DNA from: Paludibacter sp.
Lineage (GTDB): Bacteria > Bacteroidota > Bacteroidia > Bacteroidales > Paludibacteraceae
Assembly: GCA_028710415.1 (NCBI GenBank)
Contig: JAQTUE010000022.1
Span: 47,252 to 111,251 of the forward strand
Length of the DNA: 64,000 bases
Reading direction: 5' to 3'
In this document: positions 18,254-27,118 of the stretch, piece by piece
How positions within the stretch are numbered: position 1 is the first letter of the stretch
How the letters are laid out: each line of letters begins with the position of its first letter
Notes under the pieces: generated by a model
The model's input: only the letters and a program-made list of their open reading frames with translations
Told to the model about the DNA's origin: nothing
Databases searched by the model: none
Translations under genes and position numbers: made by a program

Positions 18254-21097
18254 TTACTCCAATTCCGGCTTCAGGAACCTTCCCGTTTCACTGGTCGGAT
18301 GGTTGGCAATTTCCTGCGGGGTACCGGTACAAATTACCATTCCTCCTGCGGCTCCACCTTCCGGGCCAATGTCAATGATATAATCGGCTGTCTTTATCAC
18401 GTCCATGTTATGCTCAATAATGATCACTGTATTTCCTTTGTTAGCGAGCCTGTTCAATACCCCAAGCAACACCCTGATATCTTCGAAATGCAACCCGGTA
18501 GTGGGTTCATCCAGAATGTACAGGGTTTTTCCGGTATCCCGTTTGGATAGTTCGGTAGCAAGCTTTACCCGCTGGCTTTCTCCTCCCGAGAGCGTGGTGC
18601 TTGATTGTCCGAGTTTGATATAGCCGAGCCCAACATCCTGCAAAGTCTGTATCCTGTTCAGTATCGATGGTTGGTTCTCAAAGAATTCCACTGCCTGGTT
18701 GATGGTCATATCCAGTACATCGGCTATTGATTTTCCCTTAAAACGTACTTCCAGCGTCTCCTTATTATACCGTTTGCCATTGCAGCTTTCGCAGGGCACG
18801 TATACATCCGGAAGGAAATTCATTTCAATGGTTTTGTACCCGTTACCACCGCACACTTCACAGCGGCCACCGGCTGTATTAAATGAGAATCGTCCGGGCT
18901 TGTAACCCCTAATCTTTGCTTCGGGCAAGGTGACAAATACATTCCGTATATCGGAGAAAACCCCGGTATAGGTAGCCGGATTTGATCGTGGTGTACGGCC
19001 AATAGGTGACTGGTCAACTTCCACTACCTTGTCAATGTGTTCCAGGCCTTCCACGCTGTCATAAGGCAACGGGTCCTGCAAGGATCGGTAGAAGCTCTGG
19101 CTGAGTATCGGATGCAGGGTTTCGTTTATCAAAGTCGATTTACCACTCCCCGAGACACCTGTAACACAGATCATCTTCCCGAGTGGAAACGATACATTGA
19201 TATTTTTCAGGTTATTGCCCCGTGCACCCTTGATGGTAATGTGTTCTCCATTTCCGGGACGAAGTTTATCAGGTATTTCTATCCGTTTTTTACCATTCAG
19301 GTAGTCTGATGTCAATGTATTTGCTTTCAGCATTTCCTGCGGGGTACCCGAGAAGACTACTTCACCTCCCAATCGGCCTGCATGAGGACCAAGGTCCACC
19401 ACATAATCGGCTGCCATCATCATGTCCTTGTCGTGTTCCACCACAATCACCGAATTCCCCGTATCACGCAGTTGTTTTAACGAATGGATCAACCGTTGGT
19501 TGTCACGTTGATGCAACCCGATACTGGGCTCATCGAGTATATAAAGCACATTCACCAGTTGCGACCCTATTTGTGTTGCCAGTCGGATACGCTGGCTTTC
19601 ACCACCTGATAGTGACTGTGAGCTTCGATTTAGTGAAAGGTAAGTCAATCCTACATCCAATAAGAATTGTAGTCTGGTACGTATTTCTTTTAAAATTTCA
19701 ATGGCAATAGCTTTTTGCTTTTCCGAAAGATATTGTTCCACGGTTTCCAGCCAGGTGGATAATTCGGCAATATCCATGGCAGCCAATTCGGCAATATTCT
19801 TATCATGCATCCTGAAATGCAGCGATTCTTTGCGTAATCTGGCACCGTTGCATTCCGGGCAAACAATGGACTTGGAATACTGGTTCGCCCACTTTTGTTC
19901 GGTTGCTGATGCCCCGTTCTCAGTCTGCATTTCAATGTATTTCAGGATTCCGTCGTAACTCAGGAAATAATTGGTCCCGATGGACTGGTTTTTAATGTGC
20001 AGTCTTTCTTCCGTACCGTTCATGATTTCGTCCATCGCGTCATCAGGTATATCCAGGACTGGGGTCTTCAGCGTGCAATCGTATTTTTCGAGGATGGCTT
20101 CTATCTGCCAGAATATGGTGCTGCTTTTATGTTTACCCAACGGAGCGATAGCGCCATTATAGATGCTTATCTTCTTGTCGGGAACTATTTTGTCCATGTC
20201 AATCTGATTCACATAACCCAGCCCTTTGCAATGAGCACAGGCACCATGGGGTGAATTGAATGAGAAATTATGAGGAGCCGGTTCATCATACGATATCCCA
20301 CTGGTAGGACACATCAGCATCTTGCTGAAATAACGTGCTACGTCAGTATCTTTCTCAAGCAACATGACAATACCGTTGCCCTGTTGCATGGCTTTTTGCA
20401 TCGATTCCTTCAACCGTTTCCGGTCTTTTTCGGATACCAGCAATTTGTCAATCACCACTTCAATATCATGGTTCTTGTACCGGTCCACTTTCAGGCCATG
20501 GGTTGCTTCCCTGATTTCACCATCAATGCGGACGTTCAGGTAACCCTTCTTACGTATTTGCTCAAACAATTCCTTGTAATGTCCCTTACGCCCACGAACC
20601 AATGGTGCCAGCAGAAATGTTTTCTTGCCTTCATAATCCTGCAGGATCAGGTCCACAATCTGGTCTTCCGAATATTTTACCATCTTCTCACCGGTAACGT
20701 ATGAAAATGCTTCCCCGGCACGTGCAAACAGCAAACGCAGGAAATCATAGATCTCCGTAGTAGTACCCACTGTCGATCGTGGATTCTTATTGGTGGTTTT
20801 TTGTTCAATGGAGATGACCGGACTCAAGCCGGTAATCTTATCCACATCGGGACGTTCCATGTTGCCCAGGAAGCTACGGGCATAGGCCGAGAATGTCTCA
20901 ATATATCTTCTCTGCCCTTCAGCGAAAATAGTATCGAAAGCCAGAGATGATTTTCCACTGCCGCTCAGTCCTGTAATCACAGTCAGGGCGTCGCGTGGTA
21001 TAGAAACATCGATATTTTTTAAATTGTGAACCCGTGCTCCGATTACTTCTACTTTCTCAGTAGCTTCGAGGGGTTGTATGTCGTTATTTGTTGTCAA
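18254..21097 (-). CDS. uvrA: Excinuclease ABC subunit A
   Basis: 947 residues, full length for UvrA. It is the damage-sensing ATPase of nucleotide excision repair. Walker A motifs GLSGSGKSS (Lys49) and [12 protein letters not shown] signatures [12 protein letters not shown] and [12 protein letters not shown], and zinc-binding pairs CAHC, CPEC, CEVC and CESC are all present. A perfect TATCTTTG -7 box lies about 45 bases upstream at 21141-21148, so it probably has its own promoter; a hairpin with a T run at 21195-21227 separates it from the cassette-like island. Confidence 0.98.
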   Translation of the reverse strand: MTTNNDIQPLEATEKVEVIGARVHNLKNIDVSIPRDALTVITGLSGSGKSSLAFDTIFAEGQRRYIETFSAYARSFLGNMERPDVDKITGLSPVISIEQKTTNKNPRSTVGTTTEIYDFLRLLFARAGEAFSYVTGEKMVKYSEDQIVDLILQDYEGKKTFLLAPLVRGRKGHYKELFEQIRKKGYLNVRIDGEIREATHGLKVDRYKNHDIEVVIDKLLVSEKDRKRLKESMQKAMQQGNGIVMLLEKDTDVARYFSKMLMCPTSGISYDEPAPHNFSFNSPHGACAHCKGLGYVNQIDMDKIVPDKKISIYNGAIAPLGKHKSSTIFWQIEAILEKYDCTLKTPVLDIPDDAMDEIMNGTEERLHIKNQSIGTNYFLSYDGILKYIEMQTENGASATEQKWANQYSKSIVCPECNGARLRKESLHFRMHDKNIAELAAMDIAELSTWLETVEQYLSEKQKAIAIEILKEIRTRLQFLLDVGLTYLSLNRSSQSLSGGESQRIRLATQIGSQLVNVLYILDEPSIGLHQRDNQRLIHSLKQLRDTGNSVIVVEHDKDMMMAADYVVDLGPHAGRLGGEVVFSGTPQEMLKANTLTSDYLNGKKRIEIPDKLRPGNGEHITIKGARGNNLKNINVSFPLGKMICVTGVSGSGKSTLINETLHPILSQSFYRSLQDPLPYDSVEGLEHIDKVVEVDQSPIGRTPRSNPATYTGVFSDIRNVFVTLPEAKIRGYKPGRFSFNTAGGRCEVCGGNGYKTIEMNFLPDVYVPCESCNGKRYNKETLEVRFKGKSIADVLDMTINQAVEFFENQPSILNRIQTLQDVGLGYIKLGQSSTTLSGGESQRVKLATELSKRDTGKTLYILDEPTTGLHFEDIRVLLGVLNRLANKGNTVIIIEHNMDVIKTADYIIDIGPEGGAAGGMVICTGTPQEIANHPTSETGRFLKPELE

Positions 21098-21140
21098 GAC
21101 TGAATATACTTAGTGAAAAATCGTTTTTTAAATTAACTTG

Positions 21141-21172
21141 CAAAGATACGAAATTTTAAACGAGCAGGCAAC
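21141..21172 (-). promoter_or_regulatory. Putative uvrA promoter
   Basis: On the minus strand GTTG, a 20-base spacer and TATCTTTG, a perfect TAnnTTTG -7 box with a weak -33 box. The transcript would start about 35-40 bases before the uvrA ATG. Confidence 0.5.
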
Positions 21173-21194
21173 GTAAAAGGTTTGTATGTAAACA

Positions 21195-21227
21195 TTAAAA
21201 AACCGGAAACAGTTTTCTGTTTCCGGT
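21195..21227 (-). terminator. Hairpin terminator closing the cassette-like island
   Basis: Perfect 11-base stem ACCGGAAACAG / CTGTTTCCGGT with a 4-base loop, followed on the minus strand by six T residues. It would stop leftward transcripts from the island before uvrA. Confidence 0.85.
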
Positions 21228-21341
21228 CAGGTAAGGCAGGCAATAAATCAACCTGTTATTTTAATCTTGTTTTCCAGATAGTTGTGAATGAATGCTGATA
21301 CAATTTTCTGGTAAATACCCCCATTTCTATATCTTTTTACA

Positions 21342-21468
21342 CTTGCACCCAACGCGTCGAATTATGATAATTTGTCACTTTGCAGGAGCAATCACTATCA
21401 CCCTCGGACAAAGTGAATGCAAGAGCAAAACCTGCTGAATACACATCAACCATCAATAGCCCATAAAC
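21342..21468. repeat. attC-like cruciform repeat, copy 1 (degenerate)
   Basis: Begins CACCCAACG, which fits the RYYYAAC end box of integron attC sites, and carries the TTTGC.GGAGCAATCACT / AAAGTGAATGC..GAGCAAA arms shared with the other copies. Its right half is interrupted by the MITE-like element at 21469. Least conserved of the copies. Confidence 0.55.
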
Positions 21469-21594
21469 TATCAGAATCAGAATTTTCAGAATTTAAAAAT
21501 TATCAGAATGAGGACAGATCTTTTCTTATTCTTTTCTCTTCATGCCAACTCTTATTCTGTAAATTCAATAATTCTGTGAATACTGATTCTGACA
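21469..21594. mobile_element. MITE-like element with about 41-bp terminal inverted repeats, copy 1
   Basis: About 126 bases bounded by inverted repeats that begin TATCAGAATCAG on the left and, read inward, TGTCAGAATCAG on the right, imperfectly paired over about 41 bases. A second copy sits at 23069-23199. Both lie at the same place inside an attC-like repeat. No transposase is encoded, so any movement would need enzymes in trans. Confidence 0.7.
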
Positions 21595-21595
21595 A

Positions 21596-21778
21596 TTAGT
21601 TTGCTGCCTCAACCTGGTTGCCAGTCTCCGTTAGCACTAAAATATCAGCTTTCAATTCGGCAAGTGTCGAATTTATGAGCACACTGTCAGATTTGTGCTT
21701 CAGTCTTTCTATGTTCCAGGTTACTATTCTTATTTTTTTGCTGCAGTTGCTATCTCTATGCGTTTCTGGATATCCATT
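21596..21778 (-). pseudogene. Fragment of an endonuclease/exonuclease/phosphatase-family gene
   Basis: A 60-codon minus-strand frame without a usable start codon encodes RIVTWNIERLKHKSD and later LKADILVLTETGNQ, the N-terminal motifs of the EEP nuclease superfamily (Asn of TWNIE and Glu of LTET). The frame opens just after a stop at 21779-21781 and stops at 21596, where the MITE-like element begins two bases on; the rest of the roughly 200-300 residue enzyme is missing. An ATG-initiated frame at 21798 ends after an A7 run, so a slip in that run may have separated the original start. Probably a decayed cassette gene. Confidence 0.65.
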
Positions 21779-21861
21779 TTAATGTGAAATTTATCCATGC
21801 AAATGAAGTGAAAGTTTTTTATACTATTTGTATTTATCGGATTATAAATCCCTATAAAACA

Positions 21862-21890
21862 TGTTGCTGGGATTGCAAATCCCAGCAACA
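21862..21890. repeat. Perfect 13-bp stem hairpin
   Basis: TGTTGCTGGGATT, a 3-base loop and the exact complement. It lies downstream of the lipoprotein gene that ends at 22003. It may be a terminator without a long T run or a repetitive extragenic palindrome. Confidence 0.7.
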
Positions 21891-21938
21891 GGCATAACCA
21901 TTTTCTCATTTAATGAAGAACATATACGGAAGGACGGA

Positions 21939-21973
21939 GACTTCATGTTGGGTCGTTCCGACCACACGAAGTC
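21939..21973. repeat. REP-like imperfect palindrome
   Basis: GACTTC, TGT, GGTCG, a short loop and the complementary CGACC, ACA, GAAGTC with single-base interruptions. It is located 30 bases after the lipoprotein stop. A similar GGTCGTTCC core occurs at 44055-44062. Confidence 0.5.
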
Positions 21974-22002
21974 CTATGTATTAGGGGTTTGTTTTTTATT
22001 TT

Positions 22003-22884
22003 TTAATTCTTAAAGTATACTATTTTCTTCTTTTGGACTATCGTAAAAAAATAATAATAACCATAATCAGTTCGAAAATCATAATAAATACATTCATTAT
22101 CATTATATGAATAATTTTTATATTCTCTAACTAATATTCCTTTATTATCATAACTCTTAAAACCATTTTCACGTCCAAGTGAATCATATGTGTATATGTT
22201 CTTTGATTGTTCATTTTCATGCAAATCATATATAATTCTACTTGTTAATTTGTCTTTATTGTAGGATTTGTCGTAGAAAGTGATTTTATACTTATTAGAT
22301 GAGATTAATTTATTGTCTGAAAAAGCATCACGATAGTAAGTACATTCATTGTCATTATAAGTATAATTCTTATCATTATATATAAATGAAACATGTCCGG
22401 AATTAGAATAGCCTATTTCGCGTCTATTAATATCATATAAATAGTTTTCCTGATATATAACCGTATGTCCATCTTCTTTGTATACTGTTTTTGTTTTGAT
22501 TTTATTGTCAATGGAGTTGTCAAGATATTCGATTGATACAAATACTCTTTGGTTGGCCACAGAATCAATAAAAGTACAATAATTCTGATTGTAAGAATAA
22601 TAGTTACTTTTTTCTACTAGATTACCATAAGCGTAAGTTGTAATACCAATTTCCCGACCTTTTTCATCAAATAAATAATTTTGTTTATATATTTCACTTA
22701 CGCTATCAACATCAAATTCAATATAAGAAAGAACCTTTCCTCTATTCCAATTAACTTTATTCTCAGTCAGTTGAATAGTATTGTTGCATGAGTTTAATAC
22801 AAGTACTATCAAAATCAAAGAGGCGACAGTTATAGATTTTGTCATATATTTATTTCTTTTTCTACTAATAGGGGATTTCTTCAT
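22003..22884 (-). CDS. Predicted lipoprotein with YD-like repeats
   Basis: 293 residues. A hydrophobic segment ends in LNSC, a lipobox with Cys33, so it should be lipid-anchored. The rest is a Tyr- and Asn-rich chain with recurring pieces such as YNDNECTYY, YNDNECIYY, FDEKGREIG, YDINRREIG and YDSLGRENG, about 45-60 residues apart; these resemble degenerate YD/RHS-type beta-hairpin repeats. An internal ATG at 22845 would give a tighter signal peptide (20 residues to the Cys), while the ATG at 22884 keeps the short distance to the upstream repeat seen for other genes of the island. Function unknown. Strongly AT-rich, like its neighbours. Confidence 0.75.
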   Translation of the reverse strand: MKKSPISRKRNKYMTKSITVASLILIVLVLNSCNNTIQLTENKVNWNRGKVLSYIEFDVDSVSEIYKQNYLFDEKGREIGITTYAYGNLVEKSNYYSYNQNYCTFIDSVANQRVFVSIEYLDNSIDNKIKTKTVYKEDGHTVIYQENYLYDINRREIGYSNSGHVSFIYNDKNYTYNDNECTYYRDAFSDNKLISSNKYKITFYDKSYNKDKLTSRIIYDLHENEQSKNIYTYDSLGRENGFKSYDNKGILVREYKNYSYNDNECIYYDFRTDYGYYYFFTIVQKKKIVYFKN

Positions 22885-22943
22885 TTTATTTGAGTTTAAG
22901 AGCTTGATACTTTAATGTAGTCTTGTTTTTCTTTTTTCTAAAC

Positions 22944-23068
22944 TTGCCCCTAACGACCGAGGCTATGCGCACCTGCGGTTTGCGGGAGCTTCAATTTCGC
23001 AAAGCGATAAAGTGAATGCGGGAGCAAAACCTGCTAAATGCATGTCAGACATCCAACTATCCCTAAAC
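22944..23068. repeat. attC-like cruciform repeat, copy 2, left part
   Basis: Starts TTGCCCCTAACGACC, carries TTTGCGGGAGC and GCGGGAGCAAAACCTGCTAAATGCATGTCAG, with arms GCATTTAGCAGG-like on one side and GCGCACCTGCGG on the other. The MITE-like element at 23069 splits it; the right end resumes at 23200. It begins 59 bases upstream of the lipoprotein start. Confidence 0.7.
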
Positions 23069-23199
23069 TGTCAGAATCAGAATTTCCAGAATTTAAAAAT
23101 TATCAGAATGAAGTCAGATCTCTTCACATCTTATTCTTTTCTCTTCATGCCAACTCTTATTCTATAAATTCAATAATTCTGTGAATTCTGATTCAGACA
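23069..23199. mobile_element. MITE-like element with terminal inverted repeats, copy 2
   Basis: About 131 bases; the ends read TGTCAGAATCAGAATT on the left and, inward, TGTCTGAATCAGAATT on the right. It is very similar to the copy at 21469-21594, including the internal stretch TTCTCTTCATGCCAACTC. Same insertion point in the host repeat as copy 1, so element and repeat may have been duplicated together. Confidence 0.75.
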
Positions 23200-23257
23200 T
23201 TTACCACAAGGTGAATGTGGTTGCTAAATGCCACTCAGCCAGCCAATGACCCATAGG
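23200..23257. repeat. attC-like cruciform repeat, copy 2, right part
   Basis: Contains AAGGTGAATG, TGCTAAATGCCACTCAG, CCAGCCAATGACCCATAGGCGTG, which match the right arm of the copy at 25077 with a deletion in the inner stem. It ends about 10 bases before the stop of the next gene (23268). Confidence 0.65.
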
Positions 23258-23267
23258 CGTGTGTTGT

Positions 23268-23927
23268 TTATTTCTTTAAATCAATCGTTATTGTTTTTGA
23301 TTTGTCGCAGTTGTCAACTTCATAATAAATTGTCAAAATATTATTTTTAAGTGTCATTTTCTCGAACTGAGACTGAGGAATTACACTTGTCAGTTTTTCT
23401 AGAAATGGTTTTTTTATTGTTTTCTTACTGTCGACGAAATAAACGATTAAATAGTCTAAATTTGTCGAGAGTGAAACAATAAAGTTATATTCGTACTTGT
23501 GTGGATTCTTAGATTGATTCTCAGTGTTAATACAAATGAGTTGATCGAATTCTTTTATTTTCTTTCCGTTTGTTTTGTCTATAAGTGTGTGATTACAAGG
23601 ACCATTTGCTGGACAACCACTTCTGAACAATAAAGTGTTTTTGTACTCTTTTATTAAATGAAATCCAAGTCTATAAGTCAAATCATACAATTCGGACGTT
23701 GATTCATCGATAACTTGTTTTTCTTTTTTAATGTTTTCAAGTGTTAACCAAATTCTATCGCAGTTAAACTGCCAATACATTTTTGATCCATTTGTAAAAG
23801 TTGTCGTATCACAAGAAACTGTCGCATTGTTCATGAGTGTATCCTTGTCACAAAAACACTCTCCTTTCTGTCCAAATGAAGGAATAATGTTTAAGACGAA
23901 TAGCAATATCGTAATGTTCTTTTTCAT
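23268..23927 (-). CDS. Hypothetical secreted protein
   Basis: 219 residues with a clear signal peptide (MKKNITILLFVLNIIPSFGQ). Five Cys residues in the first half (CFC, SC, NC and the GCPANGPC pair) suggest disulfides in the periplasm or outside. No known domain is recognised. The ATG is 12 bases from the end of the attC-like repeat at 23940, and the stop is about 10 bases from the next repeat, leaving almost no free DNA, as in a gene cassette. AT-rich. Confidence 0.75.
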   Translation of the reverse strand: MKKNITILLFVLNIIPSFGQKGECFCDKDTLMNNATVSCDTTTFTNGSKMYWQFNCDRIWLTLENIKKEKQVIDESTSELYDLTYRLGFHLIKEYKNTLLFRSGCPANGPCNHTLIDKTNGKKIKEFDQLICINTENQSKNPHKYEYNFIVSLSTNLDYLIVYFVDSKKTIKKPFLEKLTSVIPQSQFEKMTLKNNILTIYYEVDNCDKSKTITIDLKK

Positions 23928-23939
23928 TTTCTTAAATTA

Positions 23940-24070
23940 CAGCTAATGACCTATGTTATTGGTATTTGGCGATTTGCGGGAGCATTCACTTTCATGAAAC
24001 GACAAAGTGAATGCGTGAGCAAATCTGCCAAATGCACGTCAGCTGAACATAGGCGTGTATTAGGAGCTGG
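23940..24070. repeat. attC-like cruciform repeat, copy 3
   Basis: Complete copy. Nested stems: CAGCTAAT with its complement near the right end, CCTATGTT with AACATAGG, ATTTGGC with GCCAAAT, TTTGC with GCAAA, and GCATTCACTTT with AAAGTGAATGC, separated by small internal loops. Such a long imperfect cruciform between unrelated same-direction genes is the arrangement of integron attC sites. Confidence 0.75.
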
Positions 24071-24331
24071 GTCATTTTTCAACATCTTAAGTTGGTCGTG
24101 TCTCAAGTGTTTTGGCTTTTAAGTATTTAATATTGTTACGATCAAATGAGACTATTGCTTCTCTGTAAATTTTGTAAACAGTTTCAGTGATTTCACTAGT
24201 CTTAAATGCTTTGACTTAATGGCAAAGATCTTAAATTGTGAGATCATTTTATTCTGTTATATAGCCTAGAATTGAACATGTCAAATTATTAGGTTCACTC
24301 ATGTTTATCCGATGTTTAGTTTGACAACTTT
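24071..24331. other. Noncoding gap in island, possible coding remnant
   Basis: No intact gene. On the minus strand a 43-codon frame without a start (24087-24218, beginning VKAFKTSE and ending KTLETRPT) follows shortly after the stop of the next gene; it may be the tail of a lost gene or chance. I do not recognise it. Confidence 0.3.
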
Positions 24332-25057
24332 TTATTCCTCATTAATGATACCTGCCTCCTGAAGCTTTAAAAACATAAAACTAGAAAGAAAAAGAAAATG
24401 AATAGCTTTATTTTCATCTGGATACAAATTTGCATGGGCTTTTGGATTTCTAATTCCAATCATTGCTCCTTCAAATATTTTCATATAACCTAATTGAATA
24501 TTTCTTCCACTTTCAGTATTTAAATCTGCAAACTCAATAATTGGATTGTTTGCAGAAAATGCTCGGGTCATTAATGGAGCACCATCTAATTCTTGATTTA
24601 TTGCTCTTCGAACATAATCTTTAATGATAGAATTTATTTCTCTTAAGCAAGCTGATGTTGAATCAGCGTATTGCCCATTTTCAAAACGAAGTTTTGCTAA
24701 ATCTATAACTCGCGGATGTAATAAATTCCAAAAGTCAAAGCTTTGTTTTTCTACTGGATCACGTTGTTCAACAGTTATAGTCTCAATGAGCATTTCTAAG
24801 ATTTCTTTTGCTTCATTTTTGCATGCATCAATATTATATGCCAGAGAATCTGTTCTGTTAAAATTGACTCTTCTCAGGTCAATGTTTTGAATTTGTCTAA
24901 TTAGCTCAACTTCATTAGGAAGAAATCTTCTTAATAAAGTCAATGTCCCACTTCTCCAGGTGTCAAATCCAAAGGAATAATCTGTTCTATTGAAAGATTG
25001 TTCTCCTACACTGTTTAATCTCTCAATTCTGTTTTTTAAGTGCTCAATCATCGTCAT
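24332..25057 (-). CDS. Ymh-family protein (TIGR02391-like)
   Basis: 241 residues. The C-terminal half has the pattern of this family: FWNLLHPRVIDLAKLRFENGQYADS (split here as FWNLLHPRVIDLA and RFENGQYADS), then GAPLMTRAFS, LNTESGRNIQLGYM and GAMIGIRNPKAHA near residues 190-215. The N-terminal half is helical and unassigned. Family members are often found in mobile or defence-related gene neighbourhoods, but the biochemical role is not known to me. The start is 19 bases from the attC-like repeat at 25077. It fits the cassette pattern of the island. Confidence 0.75.
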   Translation of the reverse strand: MTMIEHLKNRIERLNSVGEQSFNRTDYSFGFDTWRSGTLTLLRRFLPNEVELIRQIQNIDLRRVNFNRTDSLAYNIDACKNEAKEILEMLIETITVEQRDPVEKQSFDFWNLLHPRVIDLAKLRFENGQYADSTSACLREINSIIKDYVRRAINQELDGAPLMTRAFSANNPIIEFADLNTESGRNIQLGYMKIFEGAMIGIRNPKAHANLYPDENKAIHFLFLSSFMFLKLQEAGIINEE

Positions 25058-25076
25058 TTTTTTTGTTTTTTATAAT

Positions 25077-25219
25077 TGCCCATAACGACCTATGCTATGT
25101 GCATTTGGCAGTTTGCGGAAGCGTTCGCTGTCGTGGAAAGACAAAGTGAATGCGCGGGAGCAAAGAACGCTAAATGCACGTCAGTCAGCCAATGCCCATA
25201 GGCGTATTAGGCGTTAGGT
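25077..25219. repeat. attC-like cruciform repeat, copy 4
   Basis: Complete copy of about 143 bases. The ends read TTGCCCATAACGACCTATG and CATAGGCGTATTAGGCGTTAGG; read on the minus strand the right end gives ACCTAAC, an exact match to the attC box RYYYAAC, while the other end gives GTTATGG, an imperfect GTTRRRY. Inner arms GCATTTGGC / GCTAAATGC and TTTGCGG..GC / GCGGGAGCAAA match the other copies. Confidence 0.75.
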
Positions 25220-25276
25220 GTTTATATCATTTTTGACGCCAATTCTTAATTTATATAATCGAATTATAGAATGGAA

Positions 25277-25522
25277 TTACATATTTATAATGCGATTGAT
25301 TTTCAAATTGATTTGTCTTTCACATTCTTTGTGAATAAATTGAGGTGTCTTCTCTTTGAATTGTTGACAGCATGAATTTAACGTGTGATAAGAAAATAAA
25401 TCAATAACAGCATTCTGTCTGTCATTGATTTCAATATTACTTTGACCACCACAAAAAGGACATGTGATACTGTTAATTCGTTTTTCTATTTCTTGAATGT
25501 CTGATTTAGTAAAAGTATTCAT
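25277..25522 (-). CDS. Small hypothetical protein with CPFCGG zinc-ribbon-like motif
   Basis: 81 residues. Cys21 and Cys24 in CPFCGG and the later CC (51-52), HKEC pair suggest a small zinc-binding fold. No family is recognised. It lies 40 bases downstream of the gene at 25563 with no repeat between, so the two probably travel together. AT-rich. Confidence 0.55.
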   Translation of the reverse strand: MNTFTKSDIQEIEKRINSITCPFCGGQSNIEINDRQNAVIDLFSYHTLNSCCQQFKEKTPQFIHKECERQINLKINRIINM

Positions 25523-25562
25523 ATTTTTATTATTAAAATGATTAATAGTAATTTATTATTTG

Positions 25563-26147
25563 TTACGGAGTTGTACTTTCTTTATCATTCATAATAAGTG
25601 GACATTCTTTTGTCTGTATCACGAATGCTTGTTTTTTCCATTTGTCTAAAATTGCATATCCATTACCTATATTTTCATATCTACCATTCAAAGCTATGAG
25701 ATACAAAATAAAAATAAATGCAATACCAAATAAACATTTTGATATGTATGAAATGCGAAATCTTGGCAGGCTGTATTTTTGTTGTTTAACAGGATTATGC
25801 ATTCTATATATACTTATAATATTTTTAGCAAAATAATAATCATTTCTTCTAATCCAACGCTCATTAAAGCTTTTTGATGATTCATAATCTCTACGTTTAA
25901 TTTCAGGCAGGTCTGGAAGACTCTCTAATCTAAACAAGTACGTTGCTTCGGATATTCTATTATTTAAATCTTCATTTTCAATACCATTTATATAGTCATC
26001 AATCTCTTGACGATATATTTTGATAGGTAAAATAGAGAGAGTAGTAAAATAGTATACTCTATATCTAATATAAAATTCAGTAAAAGATTCTCCTCCTTCT
26101 ACATCAGGCAGAGGCATTTTCGGGTCTTCATATGGTTTCCATTCCAT
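25563..26147 (-). CDS. Hypothetical single-pass membrane protein
   Basis: 194 residues. Residues about 133-151 (ISKCLFGIAFIFILYLIAL) form one membrane segment; the N-terminal 130 residues are charged and aromatic and should lie on one side, a short tail on the other. No family recognised. It heads the island in the direction of transcription; a short attC-like end box at 26224-26236 lies about 80 bases upstream. Confidence 0.6.
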   Translation of the reverse strand: MEWKPYEDPKMPLPDVEGGESFTEFYIRYRVYYFTTLSILPIKIYRQEIDDYINGIENEDLNNRISEATYLFRLESLPDLPEIKRRDYESSKSFNERWIRRNDYYFAKNIISIYRMHNPVKQQKYSLPRFRISYISKCLFGIAFIFILYLIALNGRYENIGNGYAILDKWKKQAFVIQTKECPLIMNDKESTTP

Positions 26148-26223
26148 TTTCTATTTGTTTTTAACTTGCTCGAAACTTTTATAATCTGATTAAACTTCAA
26201 TTTTGACAGTTATTATTTTTCAC

Positions 26224-26236
26224 ACTTACGCCTAAC
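26224..26236. repeat. Remnant attC-like end box
   Basis: ACTTACGCCTAAC matches the left end box of the island repeats and RYYYAAC (GCCTAAC), but the rest of the cruciform is not recognisable. It probably marks the right limit of the array. Confidence 0.4.
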
Positions 26237-27028
26237 ACTTGTATATTTTCAGTAAAAAATAGATATGCCCAGTTTTCTGGGTATATTTCACCTATATATA
26301 TTGATTTAAAATTATTTAGCTTATTGATATATAGATAAATATAAAAACTATGATATTTTAGTCTACTGGATATATCCAATTTGTTAAAAACTGAATTAAT
26401 TAATTGGTGATTTATTTATGATTCTTCAAAGATAAATAGTATTTTTTAATTAAACATATCTTTCTATGTAATATTTAATTTTCCTACGGACTTACTACCC
26501 AATGTATCCATATTTTTATAACAATTATTTTTTAATGAAATATTCAGTTATTACAAAAGTGAATATCATTTTAATGAGTCAATTAAAAGAATATAGGATG
26601 AATACAATCGTTTGTTATTAAATTCCCCTGTCCATTCTGATATACAACTTTTATAAATGTCAAATCGTCGTGCCAGTCATTGGAACTTGCAATCCCAACT
26701 CATTTCTTCTTAGGATTTGTGATCCATTAACTGGTTATATTCACTTCAAAAGTACGAATTTATTATTAACAACCTCTCAGAATCTGTAATTATTTTAAGA
26801 TTATAAAAAAACATTGCATTTATGTAGAATTTAATGAATAAAAAACCGTTCTGATAATACTATCAGAAGAATTCAATATAATAGGAGTAAGCCCTATTAA
26901 AGGAATGTAACCTACTATAAATTATTTTACCGCCAGCATCGATATAACGAATCATGTTTTGCTATTGAAGTCTTCATATTCCGGCTATTGCTTGAACCAA
27001 ACCTCTCCGCCTTCTGTCCATACTATAG

Positions 27029-27118
27029 ATAGGGTTGAGTTAGGGTTGAGATAGGGTTGAGATAGGGTTGAGATAGGGTTGAGATAGGGTTCGGATAGGT
27101 AGACCTATCTGAACCCTA
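27029..27118. repeat. 11-bp tandem array ending in hairpin, copy 1
   Basis: Six units of ATAGGGTTGAG (11 bases, one unit TTAGGGTTGAG, last ATAGGGTTCGG), then an inverted repeat of 16 bases (27085-27100 with 27103-27118, one mismatch, 2-base loop). A second copy is at 55927-56005. No unique spacers, so not a CRISPR array. Confidence 0.9.

Noticed and set aside
19309..19710. Plus-strand 133-codon frame inside uvrA
   Set aside because: Antisense shadow of a highly conserved gene; no independent features.
21417..21599. Plus-strand 60-codon frame in the island
   Set aside because: It lies on the MITE-like element and reads mostly its inverted repeats; the second copy of the element does not keep the frame.
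26197..26379. Minus-strand 60-codon frame right of the island
   Set aside because: AT-driven composition rich in Tyr, Ile, Asn; covers the remnant repeat box; no support as a gene.
27029..27118. Telomere-like or CRISPR-like repeat (TTAGGG content)
   Set aside because: Unit is 11 bases, internal to the chromosome, no spacers; TTAGGG appears only once by variation.
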